From contig JAFRIR010000100.1 in the NCBI GenBank assembly GCA_017432685.1, positions 1-48,612 of the forward strand: a stretch of DNA of 48,612 nucleotides. The letters run 5' to 3'. Positions within the stretch are counted from its first letter, which is position 1. The number at the start of each line of letters is the position of its first letter. This document shows, piece by piece, positions 31,178-39,755 of the stretch. Origin of the DNA: Flexilinea sp. Lineage in GTDB: Bacteria; Chloroflexota; Anaerolineae; Anaerolineales; Anaerolineaceae. The notes beneath the pieces were generated by a model. The model was not told where the DNA came from. It saw only the letters and a program-made list of their open reading frames with translations, and ran no database searches. The translations under genes were made by a program, and so were the position numbers.

Positions 31178-31461
31178 TACAAGAGGGTTATTGAAAATCG
31201 TTTATCTTTCGGGTTGACGGGGATCTCTTCAATATCGTACTTATCGATGCGGATGGGCGGGTTGCTTTGCAGCTGAGTCAGCAGCAGTTGAAGGCGGCTG
31301 ACCGGTCCCTGGACTTCCATTTCGACCCGGTCATCATACAGGTTGCGGACCCAGCCGGTGAGGCCAAGCTTCTGTGCAAAGTGCTGTGAGGTGAAGCGGA
31401 ATCCGACACCCTGTACGTCACCGGAAAAATAAATGTGCCAGCGGGCGATTGAGTCTTCCAT
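31177..31461 (-). CDS. acyP: acylphosphatase
   Basis: A 94-residue acylphosphatase, hydrolysing carboxyl-phosphate bonds such as in acetyl phosphate. The catalytic signature GDVQGVGFRF carries Arg22, and GWVRN supplies Asn40. Size and the beta-alpha-beta layout are standard. AAGGA precedes the ATG. It lies 17 bases after the PIN-domain gene in the same direction, so it may be transcribed with the toxin-antitoxin pair. Confidence 0.95.
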   Translation of the reverse strand: MEDSIARWHIYFSGDVQGVGFRFTSQHFAQKLGLTGWVRNLYDDRVEMEVQGPVSRLQLLLTQLQSNPPIRIDKYDIEEIPVNPKDKRFSITLL

Positions 31462-31477
31462 AATCCTTCTTTCTGAT

Positions 31478-31870
31478 TTACTCCATGTATTTATCCATAA
31501 AGTCTGACGGCGTTAAGCATTCAGGTTTTTTCAGATTTAGCGAGAGAAAATCTTTGTCTCCTGTTACAATGATGTCTGCATTATTAAAAAATGCCGCATT
31601 AAGAATCGGTTGATCAGTCTCATCGCGGATAATTTCTTCTGAGAGAGTTACAGTTTGAACATAATCAATGTGATAATGAACAAACAATTCTGCCATTGTT
31701 ATTATTTTTGAGGGTATTTTGCGTGTGACAACTTCAAGAGACTCAATAATAGTCTGAGAGCAGACCATCATGTGATGATGTTCATCGATATAATCCAGGA
31801 CTTTTCTGGGCTTTGAATTTGCCCAACCGGCAGCTGAAATAAAAACGTTTGAATCAACAAGGATGCGCAT
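31478..31870 (-). CDS. PIN domain toxin, VapC-like
   Basis: A 130-residue PIN-domain nuclease, probably an RNA-cleaving toxin. Acidic metal ligands are seen in ILVDSNVFIS, in the central E of IIESLEVV, and in DETDQPILNAA and TGDKDFLSL. The terminal LTPSDFM matches the putative toxin component family (COG1569 type). Its ATG overlaps the stop of the upstream gene by one base (TAATG), the usual antitoxin-toxin arrangement. Confidence 0.85.
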   Translation of the reverse strand: MRILVDSNVFISAAGWANSKPRKVLDYIDEHHHMMVCSQTIIESLEVVTRKIPSKIITMAELFVHYHIDYVQTVTLSEEIIRDETDQPILNAAFFNNADIIVTGDKDFLSLNLKKPECLTPSDFMDKYME

Positions 31871-32127
31871 TATTTGCCGGAGTGACGGATTTCATGAATG
31901 AGAGTCATAACATCATCTTCATCTCGGATACCGACAGATTCAAATGCCGGACCAAGTTCCTCGGCACTTTTGTCGAGAATCATCCGGTTGCGGACAATTC
32001 TCTCCTCATGATCCATGCTGCGGGTTTCTCCATTATTTAGGGTAATGGTTTCATTTCTCCAGCGTATTTTCAGAATATCCGGTGAAAGAATTTTTCCGTC
32101 AGTTCCGGTTTGAATCAGTGTCTCCAT
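31870..32127 (-). CDS. putative antitoxin of the PIN toxin
   Basis: An 85-residue acidic protein directly upstream of and overlapping the PIN gene. It begins METLIQTGTDGKILSPD and has a charged middle (MDHEERIVRNRMILDKSAEE) and a C-terminal helix. No AbrB or RHH motif is obvious. The antitoxin call rests mainly on size and position. GAGGAG lies upstream of the ATG. Confidence 0.6.
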   Translation of the reverse strand: METLIQTGTDGKILSPDILKIRWRNETITLNNGETRSMDHEERIVRNRMILDKSAEELGPAFESVGIRDEDDVMTLIHEIRHSGK

Positions 32128-32141
32128 AATATGCTCCTCAA

Positions 32142-32222
32142 GGAAACCTCAAAAAACCTAATTGTCTCTGTATCGAGGACTGCCGCCTCCATACCCCCGC
32201 CCGGAAGTTGTTAGAGGCATCC
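32142..32222. repeat. family B MITE-like element, copy 3 (deleted)
   Basis: 81 bp. The left end GGAAACCTCAAAAAACC and the right part CTGCCGCCTCCATACCCCCGCCC to GTTAGAGGCATCC match copies 1 and 2, but the long central inverted repeat is missing. The core hairpin is thus not required for survival of the remnant. Confidence 0.7.
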
Positions 32223-32240
32223 TTAAATTGATTATACTAT

Positions 32241-32281
32241 AAAAAAAGTGCCACCGGGTAGCTAAGCCCAATGGCACTTTT
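32241..32281. terminator. terminator downstream of ptsI
   Basis: A ten-bp stem AAAAGTGCCA/TGGCACTTTT, followed by T residues on the minus strand and preceded by A residues, with an inner GGG/CCC pairing. It lies about 115 bases after the ptsI stop; family A copy 5 fills the space between. Confidence 0.88.
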
Positions 32282-32290
32282 CGTTGGTTT

Positions 32291-32385
32291 CAAACTGTTT
32301 GTCACCTTTGCCGCAACACGGGGTACATCCCTGATGTGGTGGCTGCGCACCAGCATCAGAACTGTCCCCGCGTGCTTCATTTTTA
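32291..32385 (+). repeat. family A palindromic repeat, copy 5 (diverged)
   Basis: GCAACACGGGGTACATCCCTGATGTGG and CAGCATCAGAACTGTCCCCGCGTGCT follow the family A order but are the most diverged of the six. They sit just behind the ptsI stop codon. Confidence 0.65.
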
Positions 32386-32397
32386 AAAGATGGTGTG

Positions 32398-34083
32398 TTA
32401 CCCGACGATGGCGCCCTCGTCGCTGAGGAGATCAGCGATGATCTTGTCTTTGACCGCCGCGACATTGGTCTCGCGGATCTTCTGGCGCAGCGGCAGCACC
32501 GCGCGCGGGGAAACAGAGAGTTCGTCGATGCCGATAGCCAGGAAGGTTTCGGTGAGCTTCAGATCAGCGCCCAGTTCGCCGCAGATGCCGACCCAGATAC
32601 CGTTTTTGTGAGCATTGTCACAGACCATCTTCAGCTCGCGCAGCACGGCCAGGTGATGCGGGTTGAAGAAGCGTCCCAGGTCATCATTCTGCCGGTCACA
32701 GGCCAGGGTATATTGGGTCAGGTCATTGGTCCCGCAGGAGAAGAAATCGACTTCCTTTGCCAGACGGTCACTGACCAGGGCGGCAGCCGGGGTCTCGATC
32801 ATGATGCCGACCTGTACATCCTCGTCAAAGTGGATGCCTTCTTCCGTCAGTTCTTTTTTGACCCGGTCGCACATCTTCTTGGCTTCGCGGACTTCCCAGA
32901 CGGAGGTGACCATCGGGAACATGATGGAGAGCTTTCCGAAGGCGCTGGCTCGGTAAAGGGCACGGATCTGGGTATGGAAGATCTCCGGACGGTTCAGGCA
33001 AACACGCAGTGCACGGTTGCCCATGGCCGGGTTTTCTTCATGAGGCAGGTTGAAGTAACCGATTTGTTTGTCCGCGCCTATATCCAGCGTGCGGATCACG
33101 ACTTCGCGTCCGCCCATGTCGGAAAGGGCCTTTTTGTAGGCTTCAAACTGGTACTCTTCACTCGGATAGTCATCACAGTTGAGATAAAGGAATTCACTGC
33201 GGAACAGGCCGACACCGCCGGCATCGTTCTTCAAAACGGCCGGTACATCATCCGGGGAACCGATGTTGCAGTAAACGCGGATCTGATGACCATCTTTGGT
33301 CTCGTTCGGCAGCCCTTTGAGCTGGTTGAGCAGCTCCTGCTGTTTTTTCTGTTCTTCCATTTTGAGCAGCAGGCGGGCCTTTGTCGCTTCATCAGCTTCC
33401 ACAACCACATTGCCGGTGTTTCCGTCCAAAATCACTTCGCGGCCTTCATATTCCGGTTTCATCTGGCTGCCGACACCGATGATGGCGGGAATGCCCATGG
33501 TGCGGGCGAGAATAGCGGTATGGCTGGATCCTGATCCGCCTTCGGTGACAAAACCGAGGATCTTGCTCTTGTCCAGCTGTACCGTTTCGCTCGGCGCCAG
33601 GTCATCGGCTGCCAGAATCACGGGGACGGGTGAGTTGATGCCGCCCTGGACCACACCGGTCAGGATACCGATGATACGGTTGGAGACATCTTTGACATCG
33701 GCAGCCCGGGCCTGCATATAGGGATCGTCCATGGTGGCGAACATATCTGCAAACTGGGCGGCGGTATCGGTGACGGCTGCTTCCGCATTGTGTTTCTCTT
33801 CCTGAATGGCCGCCTGGATCGCTTCTTCATAATCCATGTCTTCCGCCATCATCTGGTGTGTCTCGAAGAGCATTGCGGCTTCATCACCGGCTTCGACACG
33901 GGCTTTTTCTGCCAGTTCACCCAGCTGTTCGATAGCCTTTTCCTGGGCTGCCTTGAAACGGGCCCATTCGGCTTCGGTATCATCGATTTGATAGCGGCGG
34001 ATGGTGCTCTTGGCACGCTGGTAATAATACAGGGGACCGATTGCTACACCGGTGGATGCGCCTTTTCCCTGAATCGTGATCAT
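32398..34083 (-). CDS. ptsI: PTS enzyme I (phosphoenolpyruvate-protein phosphotransferase)
   Basis: A 561-residue enzyme I, which takes phosphate from phosphoenolpyruvate and passes it to HPr. The phosphohistidine loop is GGSGSSHTAILAR (His near residue 188). PEP-binding motifs include GGVGLFRSEFLYL, MIETPAAALVSD and FFSCGTNDLTQYTLACDR. AGGAGG lies five bases before the ATG. It is downstream of ptsH with a heptamer array between. No sugar-specific enzyme II genes are in the window. Confidence 0.97.
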   Translation of the reverse strand: MITIQGKGASTGVAIGPLYYYQRAKSTIRRYQIDDTEAEWARFKAAQEKAIEQLGELAEKARVEAGDEAAMLFETHQMMAEDMDYEEAIQAAIQEEKHNAEAAVTDTAAQFADMFATMDDPYMQARAADVKDVSNRIIGILTGVVQGGINSPVPVILAADDLAPSETVQLDKSKILGFVTEGGSGSSHTAILARTMGIPAIIGVGSQMKPEYEGREVILDGNTGNVVVEADEATKARLLLKMEEQKKQQELLNQLKGLPNETKDGHQIRVYCNIGSPDDVPAVLKNDAGGVGLFRSEFLYLNCDDYPSEEYQFEAYKKALSDMGGREVVIRTLDIGADKQIGYFNLPHEENPAMGNRALRVCLNRPEIFHTQIRALYRASAFGKLSIMFPMVTSVWEVREAKKMCDRVKKELTEEGIHFDEDVQVGIMIETPAAALVSDRLAKEVDFFSCGTNDLTQYTLACDRQNDDLGRFFNPHHLAVLRELKMVCDNAHKNGIWVGICGELGADLKLTETFLAIGIDELSVSPRAVLPLRQKIRETNVAAVKDKIIADLLSDEGAIVG

Positions 34084-34159
34084 TATTCCTCCTTATAGAA
34101 GTGACAGGTGTCTGGTTTCAGTTATCAGGATTTAATCGCCAGATCTCAGGTTGGTTTTG

Positions 34160-34237
34160 GCTTCTGATCCCTGGTACCTGATCTCTGAGTCCTGACACCT
34201 GAAACCTGACACCTGAAACCTGAAACCTGATCCCTGG
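34160..34237. repeat. heptamer array (CCTGAAA / CCTGACA)
   Basis: About ten 7-bp units (CCTGACA, CCTGAAA, CCTGATC, CCTGGTA) between ptsH and ptsI, ending at the ptsH stop codon. A few inverted units (CAGGTGT, CAGTTAT) lie toward ptsI. Confidence 0.85.
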
Positions 34238-34238
34238 T

Positions 34239-34496
34239 TTAGAAATTCTCTTTGAAGAAGGTTTCGATGATGGGGGCCACGGTTTCTTCATCCGGTCCGT
34301 CGATGGTGACGGTGACGGTGTCACCCTGTTTGACACCCATGCCCATGATGGCCATCAGTTTGCGGGCGTCGACGGTTTTTTCGCCTTTGGTGATGGAGAT
34401 GATGGAAGTATATTTCTTGGCTTCCTTGGCAAGCACACCGGCCGGGCGGGCGTGCAGTCCAACGGGATCAGTAATGGTATATTCGAACGATTTCAT
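34239..34496 (-). CDS. ptsH: HPr phosphocarrier
   Basis: An 85-residue HPr, which relays phosphate from enzyme I to enzymes II. The active-site GLHARPAG gives His15. The regulatory position 46 is Lys (VDARKLMAIMG), not the Ser phosphorylated by HPr kinase. This carrier is therefore unlikely to take part in HPr(Ser-P)-dependent catabolite control. AAAGGAG precedes the ATG. It is upstream of ptsI in the same direction. Confidence 0.95.
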   Translation of the reverse strand: MKSFEYTITDPVGLHARPAGVLAKEAKKYTSIISITKGEKTVDARKLMAIMGMGVKQGDTVTVTIDGPDEETVAPIIETFFKENF

Positions 34497-34627
34497 GGTA
34501 ATACTCCTTTAAACTCTGTCTCCTGTGCCGGAATTGAACAGATAATTTTTGTTAACCAGAATTATACATGATTTTTTGCAGATTTTCGTCCTCAATTTTG
34601 AACGTTCCCATGTGCCGATGAAGACGC

Positions 34628-35353
34628 TCAACTGCTGTCCATCTGCTGCAGGATCGAACGCTTTTGAGCGGTCTGTTCCGGATAGACTTGCGCAAAGTCC
34701 GGGTCTGCGGCAAGGTAACAGAGTTCATCGAAGGTGAAGGTGAGTTCACAGGTCACCGGTCTCTCTTCTTCATTTTTACTTCTTCCTTCTTCATTACCAT
34801 TCGATTTCTTATTTCTTATTTCTGATTTCTTATTTTCAGAAAGTTTTTCCTTCGTTTTATAGAGCCGCATCAGGGTTGTGGCCCAGCCCAGCTGGTTGAC
34901 CAAAAGACGTTCGCCGATTTCGGGATGTTTGGAAGTGAACTGTACCACGCCGAGATCACTCTTGCGGAAGTGATAGGAACCGACGGAGATCAGGTCTTCG
35001 ATCTGCATCGGCGCTGCCGAGAGTTCCTCTCCGCGCTGATGCAGGGTGACCAGCCCGCGGGCCATGGTCGAGACACCTTTCATGACCAGCTTGCTCAGCT
35101 GTACAAAACGTTCGGAATAATATTTTTCTTTCTTGGCGTCGGCGATCCAGCCGGAAAGGGAGACGTAAGTCAGGTTCATGACGGAAAGTGGTTTGACATC
35201 TTCCGAGGCGAAGGGATCGACCATATCCGCCGGAAGCGGAGCTTCGGCGAGCAGATCCCGCTCCCACGGCATGACACAGCCGTTATAAAGGGATTGCAGT
35301 GCATCCTGGTACATGATGCTCAATGTCGGGTTGTCAAACAGGTTCCCTGCCAT
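34628..35353 (-). CDS. protein of unknown function with heptamer-encoded linker
   Basis: A 241-residue cytoplasmic protein with an AAGGAG ribosome-binding site. Residues ~1-160 look like a helical globular domain (ARGLVTLHQRGEELSAAPMQIED, broken here, and LLVNQLGWATTLMRLYKTKEK). Residues ~170-200 form a Lys/Glu/Asn-rich stretch (ENKKSEIRNKKSNGNEEG). Its DNA is a 7-bp repeat array like those between genes. A terminal segment (LTFTFDELCYLAAD) then resumes normal composition. No family is recognised. It lies upstream of ptsH on the same strand. Confidence 0.7.
   Translation of the reverse strand: MAGNLFDNPTLSIMYQDALQSLYNGCVMPWERDLLAEAPLPADMVDPFASEDVKPLSVMNLTYVSLSGWIADAKKEKYYSERFVQLSKLVMKGVSTMARGLVTLHQRGEELSAAPMQIEDLISVGSYHFRKSDLGVVQFTSKHPEIGERLLVNQLGWATTLMRLYKTKEKLSENKKSEIRNKKSNGNEEGRSKNEEERPVTCELTFTFDELCYLAADPDFAQVYPEQTAQKRSILQQMDSS
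34760..34845. repeat. heptamer array inside a coding sequence
   Basis: CTTATTT, CTTATTT, CTGATTT, CTTATTT (34808-34839) continue a more degenerate run of TTCATTA, CTTCCTT and TTACTTC units. They are read in frame as the Lys/Asn/Glu-rich linker of the unknown protein. Confidence 0.8.
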
Positions 35354-35370
35354 CTTTACTCCTTCCTGTA

Positions 35371-35464
35371 ATAGTGGATAGGAAATAGGAGATAGTGGAT
35401 AGTGTGATCGTGTATTTCATCGGCATTGCCGTGGTTTAATCACTATTCCTTATATCCTATCCCC
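35371..35464. repeat. inverted heptamer arrays upstream of the unknown gene
   Basis: GGATAGG, AATAGGA, GATAGTG, GATAGTG (35375-35403) face CACTATT, CCTTATA, TCCTATC (35440-35463). The arms can pair over about 22 bases with a ~40-base loop. Confidence 0.8.
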
Positions 35465-35484
35465 TTTCTTGCTCCTTGATACAG

Positions 35485-35920
35485 AGTTTACAATAGGAAT
35501 TTAAAAAAATTAAACCGACAATATTGACAGTTGACAAACGTTCGAATTTGTGGTAATGCGATAGAGGGACGGTACCCGCAGGGGCCCGTACCTCGGGGAA
35601 TCGGCATCCAATTGCCAGAGGTAAAACGGTCTTCCCCGGGGACCGAAGGTCCTGCGCTGCATCAATCGAGCTAAGCTCGCACCTTACAGCGCAGGTTTGG
35701 TACAGACCCGCTTCGCGGTACCGCCCCCTGTGCGCTCACCTTTCCAGGCTCGGGGTCGGATTCCGCAGACTCATGCGACGTGCGAAGCACGAGCGGAGAG
35801 TTAGAGGGATCTGACCCCGCTTGGGCACACCTTCTCAGGCCCGGAGTCTGCGGGGTCAGATCCTTTCGGCTCATGCTGCACACGAGCCTACAGAATCCGA
35901 CCCCTCCAACTCCGGCGACT
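35485..35920 (+). repeat. family C compound repeat, copy 2
   Basis: Left module 35490-35556 and right module 35868-35916 match the copy at the window start. Between them 35559-35684 forms the left arm of the island-flanking inverted repeat. A second tail-like segment (GAGTTAGAGGGATCTGACCCC) lies at 35796-35818. No gene is supported. The remaining 35921-36209 is AT-rich leader DNA with TTGACA at 35953-35958 and no second clear feature. Confidence 0.7.
35559..35684 (+). repeat. island-flanking inverted repeat, left arm
   Basis: About 126 bp, from CGATAGAGGGACGGTACCC to GAGCTAAGCTCGCACC. It matches the reverse complement of 44447-44573 with roughly one mismatch per ten bases by eye, including a long exact block CGGCATCCAATTGCCAGAGG. 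The two arms face each other across 8.8 kb. Confidence 0.88.
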
Positions 35921-36209
35921 TTCCTTGCATGCTGCATGACAAATGACATGAAAAAATATGCCTTGACAAAACGAATTATTGTTTAGAATTGTATATATGG
36001 TTTTTCTGCGGAGAAGCTCCCTATTTCACCAGCCCTTATTATACTATCTCAAAAAGAGTGAATCCGGCAAGAATAAGGATTTGCTCTTATTAAATCAGAG
36101 AATGATGATTGGCAGTTTTTCAAAAAGATCAGTTCCAAATTGGCATATTTATTGTAGCTTTTATAAATTGAAAGTCTTATAAATATCATTCAATAATAGA
36201 GGTGAAATT

Positions 36210-38231
36210 ATGGAAATCTCCAAAATAATTGTAATTCCTGAAGGAAAAATTTGCGATTATATCGATGGGAAATCCCGTAATGACACTCCTGAAGAATATG
36301 TCAGGCAAACGATTGAAAAGCGCCTGGTAAATGAACATAAATACAGTCCATCTCAAATAAAAATTGAATATACACTGCAAGTTGGTTCACGTAAACCGCG
36401 AGCAGATATTGTGATTTGGGAAAAGGGATTCGTAGAAAAGACACAAGGTACAATTAAACTGATAATCGAATGTAAAAAAGACACTGTTGATGCCAAGAAT
36501 GCAAAAGAAGGTATTGACCAATTAAAATCCTACATGTCTGTTTGCCCAAATTGCGAATGGGGTATGTGGACGAACAGTATCCAAAAATTTGTATTCCGCA
36601 AATATCTGGATGACCATGGAAATATTTCTTTCATGGAATACAATGATATTCCTTCTGCGAACGGAAATTTGGATGATATAAACAGACCAAGCCGAAAAAA
36701 TCTTAAGAACGCATCCGATGATAATCTACTATTTGTATTTAAAACATGCCATAATCATATTTATGTGAATGATGGATTGCAAAAACAACCAGCATTTTTT
36801 GAATTATTAAAGGTAATCTTTTGCAAAATTGAAGACGAAAGAAATATTCCACAGCCTCTGGATTTCTTTACTACATCTGAAGAACGATCTAATCCGGATG
36901 GGCAGCTTACTGTTCAAAAAAGAATTTCCCAAATATTTGAAAAGGTAAAACTACGACACGGGAAAATATTTGACACCAATGATGAAATCAAACTGAAACC
37001 CAGAAGCCTCGCTTATATTGTCAGTGAACTGCAAAGCTACAGTCTCCTGAATACGAATATTGATATCAAAGGAAAAGCTTACGAGGAGATCGTAGGTTCT
37101 AACTTACGGGGAGACAGGGGAGAATTCTTCACACCAAGAAATGTGATGACAATGGTTGTGAAGATGATTAATCCACAAATTGATGAACGTGTATTGGACA
37201 GTTCTTGCGGAACCGGGGGATTTCTGGTCACTGCAATGAGCCATTCCATTTCATTACTCGAAAAGAAATTTTCAGAAGAAATGGGTACCAAGCGTTCTGA
37301 TTGGGATTCAGATACAACTCGTATGTTTCAGGATAAAATCTCAGAAATGGCATCTTCAAACTATTTTGGTTTTGATATAAATCCTGATTTAGTAAAAGCG
37401 ACTAAAATGAACATGGTGATGAATAATGACGGAAGCGGTAACATTTTGCAAACAAATTCGCTTTTACCTCCACATGAATGGAATGACGAATTTAAAACGA
37501 GATTGGCTGAAGCATTAAAAATTTCCAAAGCTGATCTTCGAAACCACAAAACAATAGAATATTTCGACGTGATAGTTACAAATCCGCCCTTTGGCAGCAA
37601 AATTCCTATAAAGGATAAGAATATCTTAGAACAATTTGATCTTGCTCATATTTGGGAATGTAACAAAAAAACAAATCGCTGGACAATGACTGAAAGACTT
37701 CAATCGTCTGTTCCACCTGAGATCTTATTTATTGAACGCTGTACGCAATTTCTTGTCCCTGGTGGAAGGATGGGTATCGTTTTACCGGATTCCATTCTTG
37801 GTTCTCCCGGTTTGGGTTATATTAGAGAATGGCTTATTAAAAATCACCGAATTGTAGCCAGCATTGATCTCCATGCAGATACTTTTCAACCACATAATGG
37901 TACACAAACCTCTGTTCTCTTTCTTCAGAAAAAGACAAAAGAGCAAAAGGATTTGGAAGAAAAAAGTGGTGTAATGGCTGACTATAATATTTTCATGGCA
38001 ATGGTGGAAAAAATTGGACATGACAAACGAGGTAATCCATTGTTCAAACGCGATCCGGAAGGAAATGAAATTCTCGTACCGGATACTGAAAATAAATCAA
38101 TTTTTGGCGAAACAGGTGAAGGAGATATAACGATTTCCCATCAACGAACGAAGAAATTGGAAGATGACCAAACGAAGGAAGTCCCGGAAATCTTCTCCGA
38201 GTGGAAAACACAGGAGGGATTGGGATGGTAA
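36210..38231 (+). CDS. restriction nuclease-adenine methylase fusion (type I/IIB-like)
   Basis: A 673-residue restriction-modification protein. The N-terminal ~140 residues carry a PD-(D/E)xK nuclease domain of the HsdR_N type (RADIVIWE with Asp66, LIIECKK with Glu87 and Lys89). Residues ~270-620 are an N6-adenine methylase of the HsdM type: GEFFTPRNV, VLDSSCGTGGF near 326, VTNPPFGSK near 456. The helicase part of HsdR is absent. A nuclease-methylase chain plus a separate specificity subunit is the BcgI-type (IIB) arrangement. The stop overlaps the specificity gene start. Codon use is much more AT-rich than outside the island. Confidence 0.87.
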   Translation: MEISKIIVIPEGKICDYIDGKSRNDTPEEYVRQTIEKRLVNEHKYSPSQIKIEYTLQVGSRKPRADIVIWEKGFVEKTQGTIKLIIECKKDTVDAKNAKEGIDQLKSYMSVCPNCEWGMWTNSIQKFVFRKYLDDHGNISFMEYNDIPSANGNLDDINRPSRKNLKNASDDNLLFVFKTCHNHIYVNDGLQKQPAFFELLKVIFCKIEDERNIPQPLDFFTTSEERSNPDGQLTVQKRISQIFEKVKLRHGKIFDTNDEIKLKPRSLAYIVSELQSYSLLNTNIDIKGKAYEEIVGSNLRGDRGEFFTPRNVMTMVVKMINPQIDERVLDSSCGTGGFLVTAMSHSISLLEKKFSEEMGTKRSDWDSDTTRMFQDKISEMASSNYFGFDINPDLVKATKMNMVMNNDGSGNILQTNSLLPPHEWNDEFKTRLAEALKISKADLRNHKTIEYFDVIVTNPPFGSKIPIKDKNILEQFDLAHIWECNKKTNRWTMTERLQSSVPPEILFIERCTQFLVPGGRMGIVLPDSILGSPGLGYIREWLIKNHRIVASIDLHADTFQPHNGTQTSVLFLQKKTKEQKDLEEKSGVMADYNIFMAMVEKIGHDKRGNPLFKRDPEGNEILVPDTENKSIFGETGEGDITISHQRTKKLEDDQTKEVPEIFSEWKTQEGLGW

Positions 38232-39686
38232 CTGAGGCAATAACAAAAGGAATATCTTCTTTATCGAATCTTATCGTTAATGAAAAAACAGTAAAGTGGT
38301 GTTCGGTTACGATTTCCGATATTTTTGACAAAGGGAAACGATTAGAAGCAAGTGTATTTGATATTGAAGGTAAAAATGCACGAACAATAATCGAGCGTGG
38401 AAAATATCCTGTCGTATTTATCAGTGGAAATCAGGGGATGTCTTCAGCATATGTTTGTGGAAGATTTAAACGAATATGGGTTAAAGAATCTAATTATCCT
38501 ATTTATCAACCATCCTCTATTGTGGATATAAATCCAACTCCAGATGGTTTTATATCATCTTTAACACAAACAGATATTGAAAGATTACGTGTTCATAATG
38601 GACAGATATTAATGACCTGTTCTGGCACTATTGGAAAAATTTCTTTTAAATACTTTAGATAACATGATTTTTAGTCATGATCTTTTGCGAATTGATTGTT
38701 ATGATAAGGCAGATACAGGGTATCTTTATTCGTATTTGAAAAGTAGGATAGGGAATAAAATATTACAAACAAATAAATATGGAGCTGTTATCACACATAT
38801 TGAACCTGATCATTTATGTGCAGTTCCTATACCGGATGCGCCTCGTGAAGTAAAATCAAAGATCAATAATTTAATCATAAATTCTTATGAACTCAGGGAT
38901 GAATCAAACGAACTGATTGATAAAGCGACATCGTTACTTATAAATGAACTGCATTTTCCAGCTATTCGTAATTTTGATGTTGAACTATTCAAGAAAAACA
39001 AGAATGTTGATACTTTCAGTGTAAAACTCTCTAAAATGGACGGTAGACTTGACGCATCTTATCATGTGCCAATTGTTCAATCAATTATTGAACATATGAA
39101 AAAATACGCTGATGAAATTACTACCATTGATGATGAAAGAATTAGCAAATACGTTTTTTTACCTCCTCGTTTTGCAAGAGTCTATGTTGGAGAAGGAAAC
39201 GGAAGAGTTTTAATTGGTGGAAAACAAATTTATGAGCTTGATCCTTCTGAGAAGAAATATATATCAAATTCAAAACATAAAGAACTAATACAAAAATTAG
39301 AAATTCATCAAAACACTACGTTACTAACACGAAGCGGCACAATAGGTAAAATCGCTCTCGTGCCAAAACATTGGGAAGGTTATATTCCTTCAGATCATAT
39401 TATTCGTGTTGTTCCTGCGAATGATGAAATTGCTGGTTATATTTTTATCTTCCTTAATTCAGAATATGGCTATAATCTCATTACGCATTATACATATGGT
39501 TCAGTAGTGGATGAAATTGATGATAATCACGTTCGAAACATTCCTATTCCCTTGTTAAAAAACAAAAACATTCAACAAAAAATAAATGATCTTGCATTGG
39601 AAGCAAATGAAAAACGTTATGAAGCGTATTTGCTTGAGCAGCAAGCCTTAAAAATTATGAATGATGAAGTAATTTTCGCAAAATAA
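38225..39686 (+). pseudogene. specificity subunit (HsdS-like), frameshifted
   Basis: Two reading frames together make one ~485-residue specificity subunit that would give DNA sequence recognition to the upstream nuclease-methylase. The first (ATG at 38225, AGGAGGG upstream, ending 38662) carries TRD1 up to MTCSGTIGKISFKYFR. The second (open from about 38631 to 39686) continues NMIFSHDLLRID, a central helix, then TRD2 with LLTRSGTIGKIALVPKHW and YGSVVDEIDDNHVRNIPIP. A one-base shift near 38650-38665, just where GTIGK meets FSHD, separates them. It may be real inactivation, phase-variation, a +1 recoding site at AGA-TAA-C, or a sequencing error. Confidence 0.8.
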
Positions 39687-39755
39687 TATTACCTGTCTAT
39701 TTGATTTTTTACAGTAAGTAATTAAAAGTTATCAAAAGTATAAGAATGGAATGAC

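Noticed and set aside
35979..36182. 67-codon frame in the leader of the restriction gene (possible controller protein)
   Set aside because: It starts with TTG, lacks a ribosome-binding site and shows no helix-turn-helix pattern.
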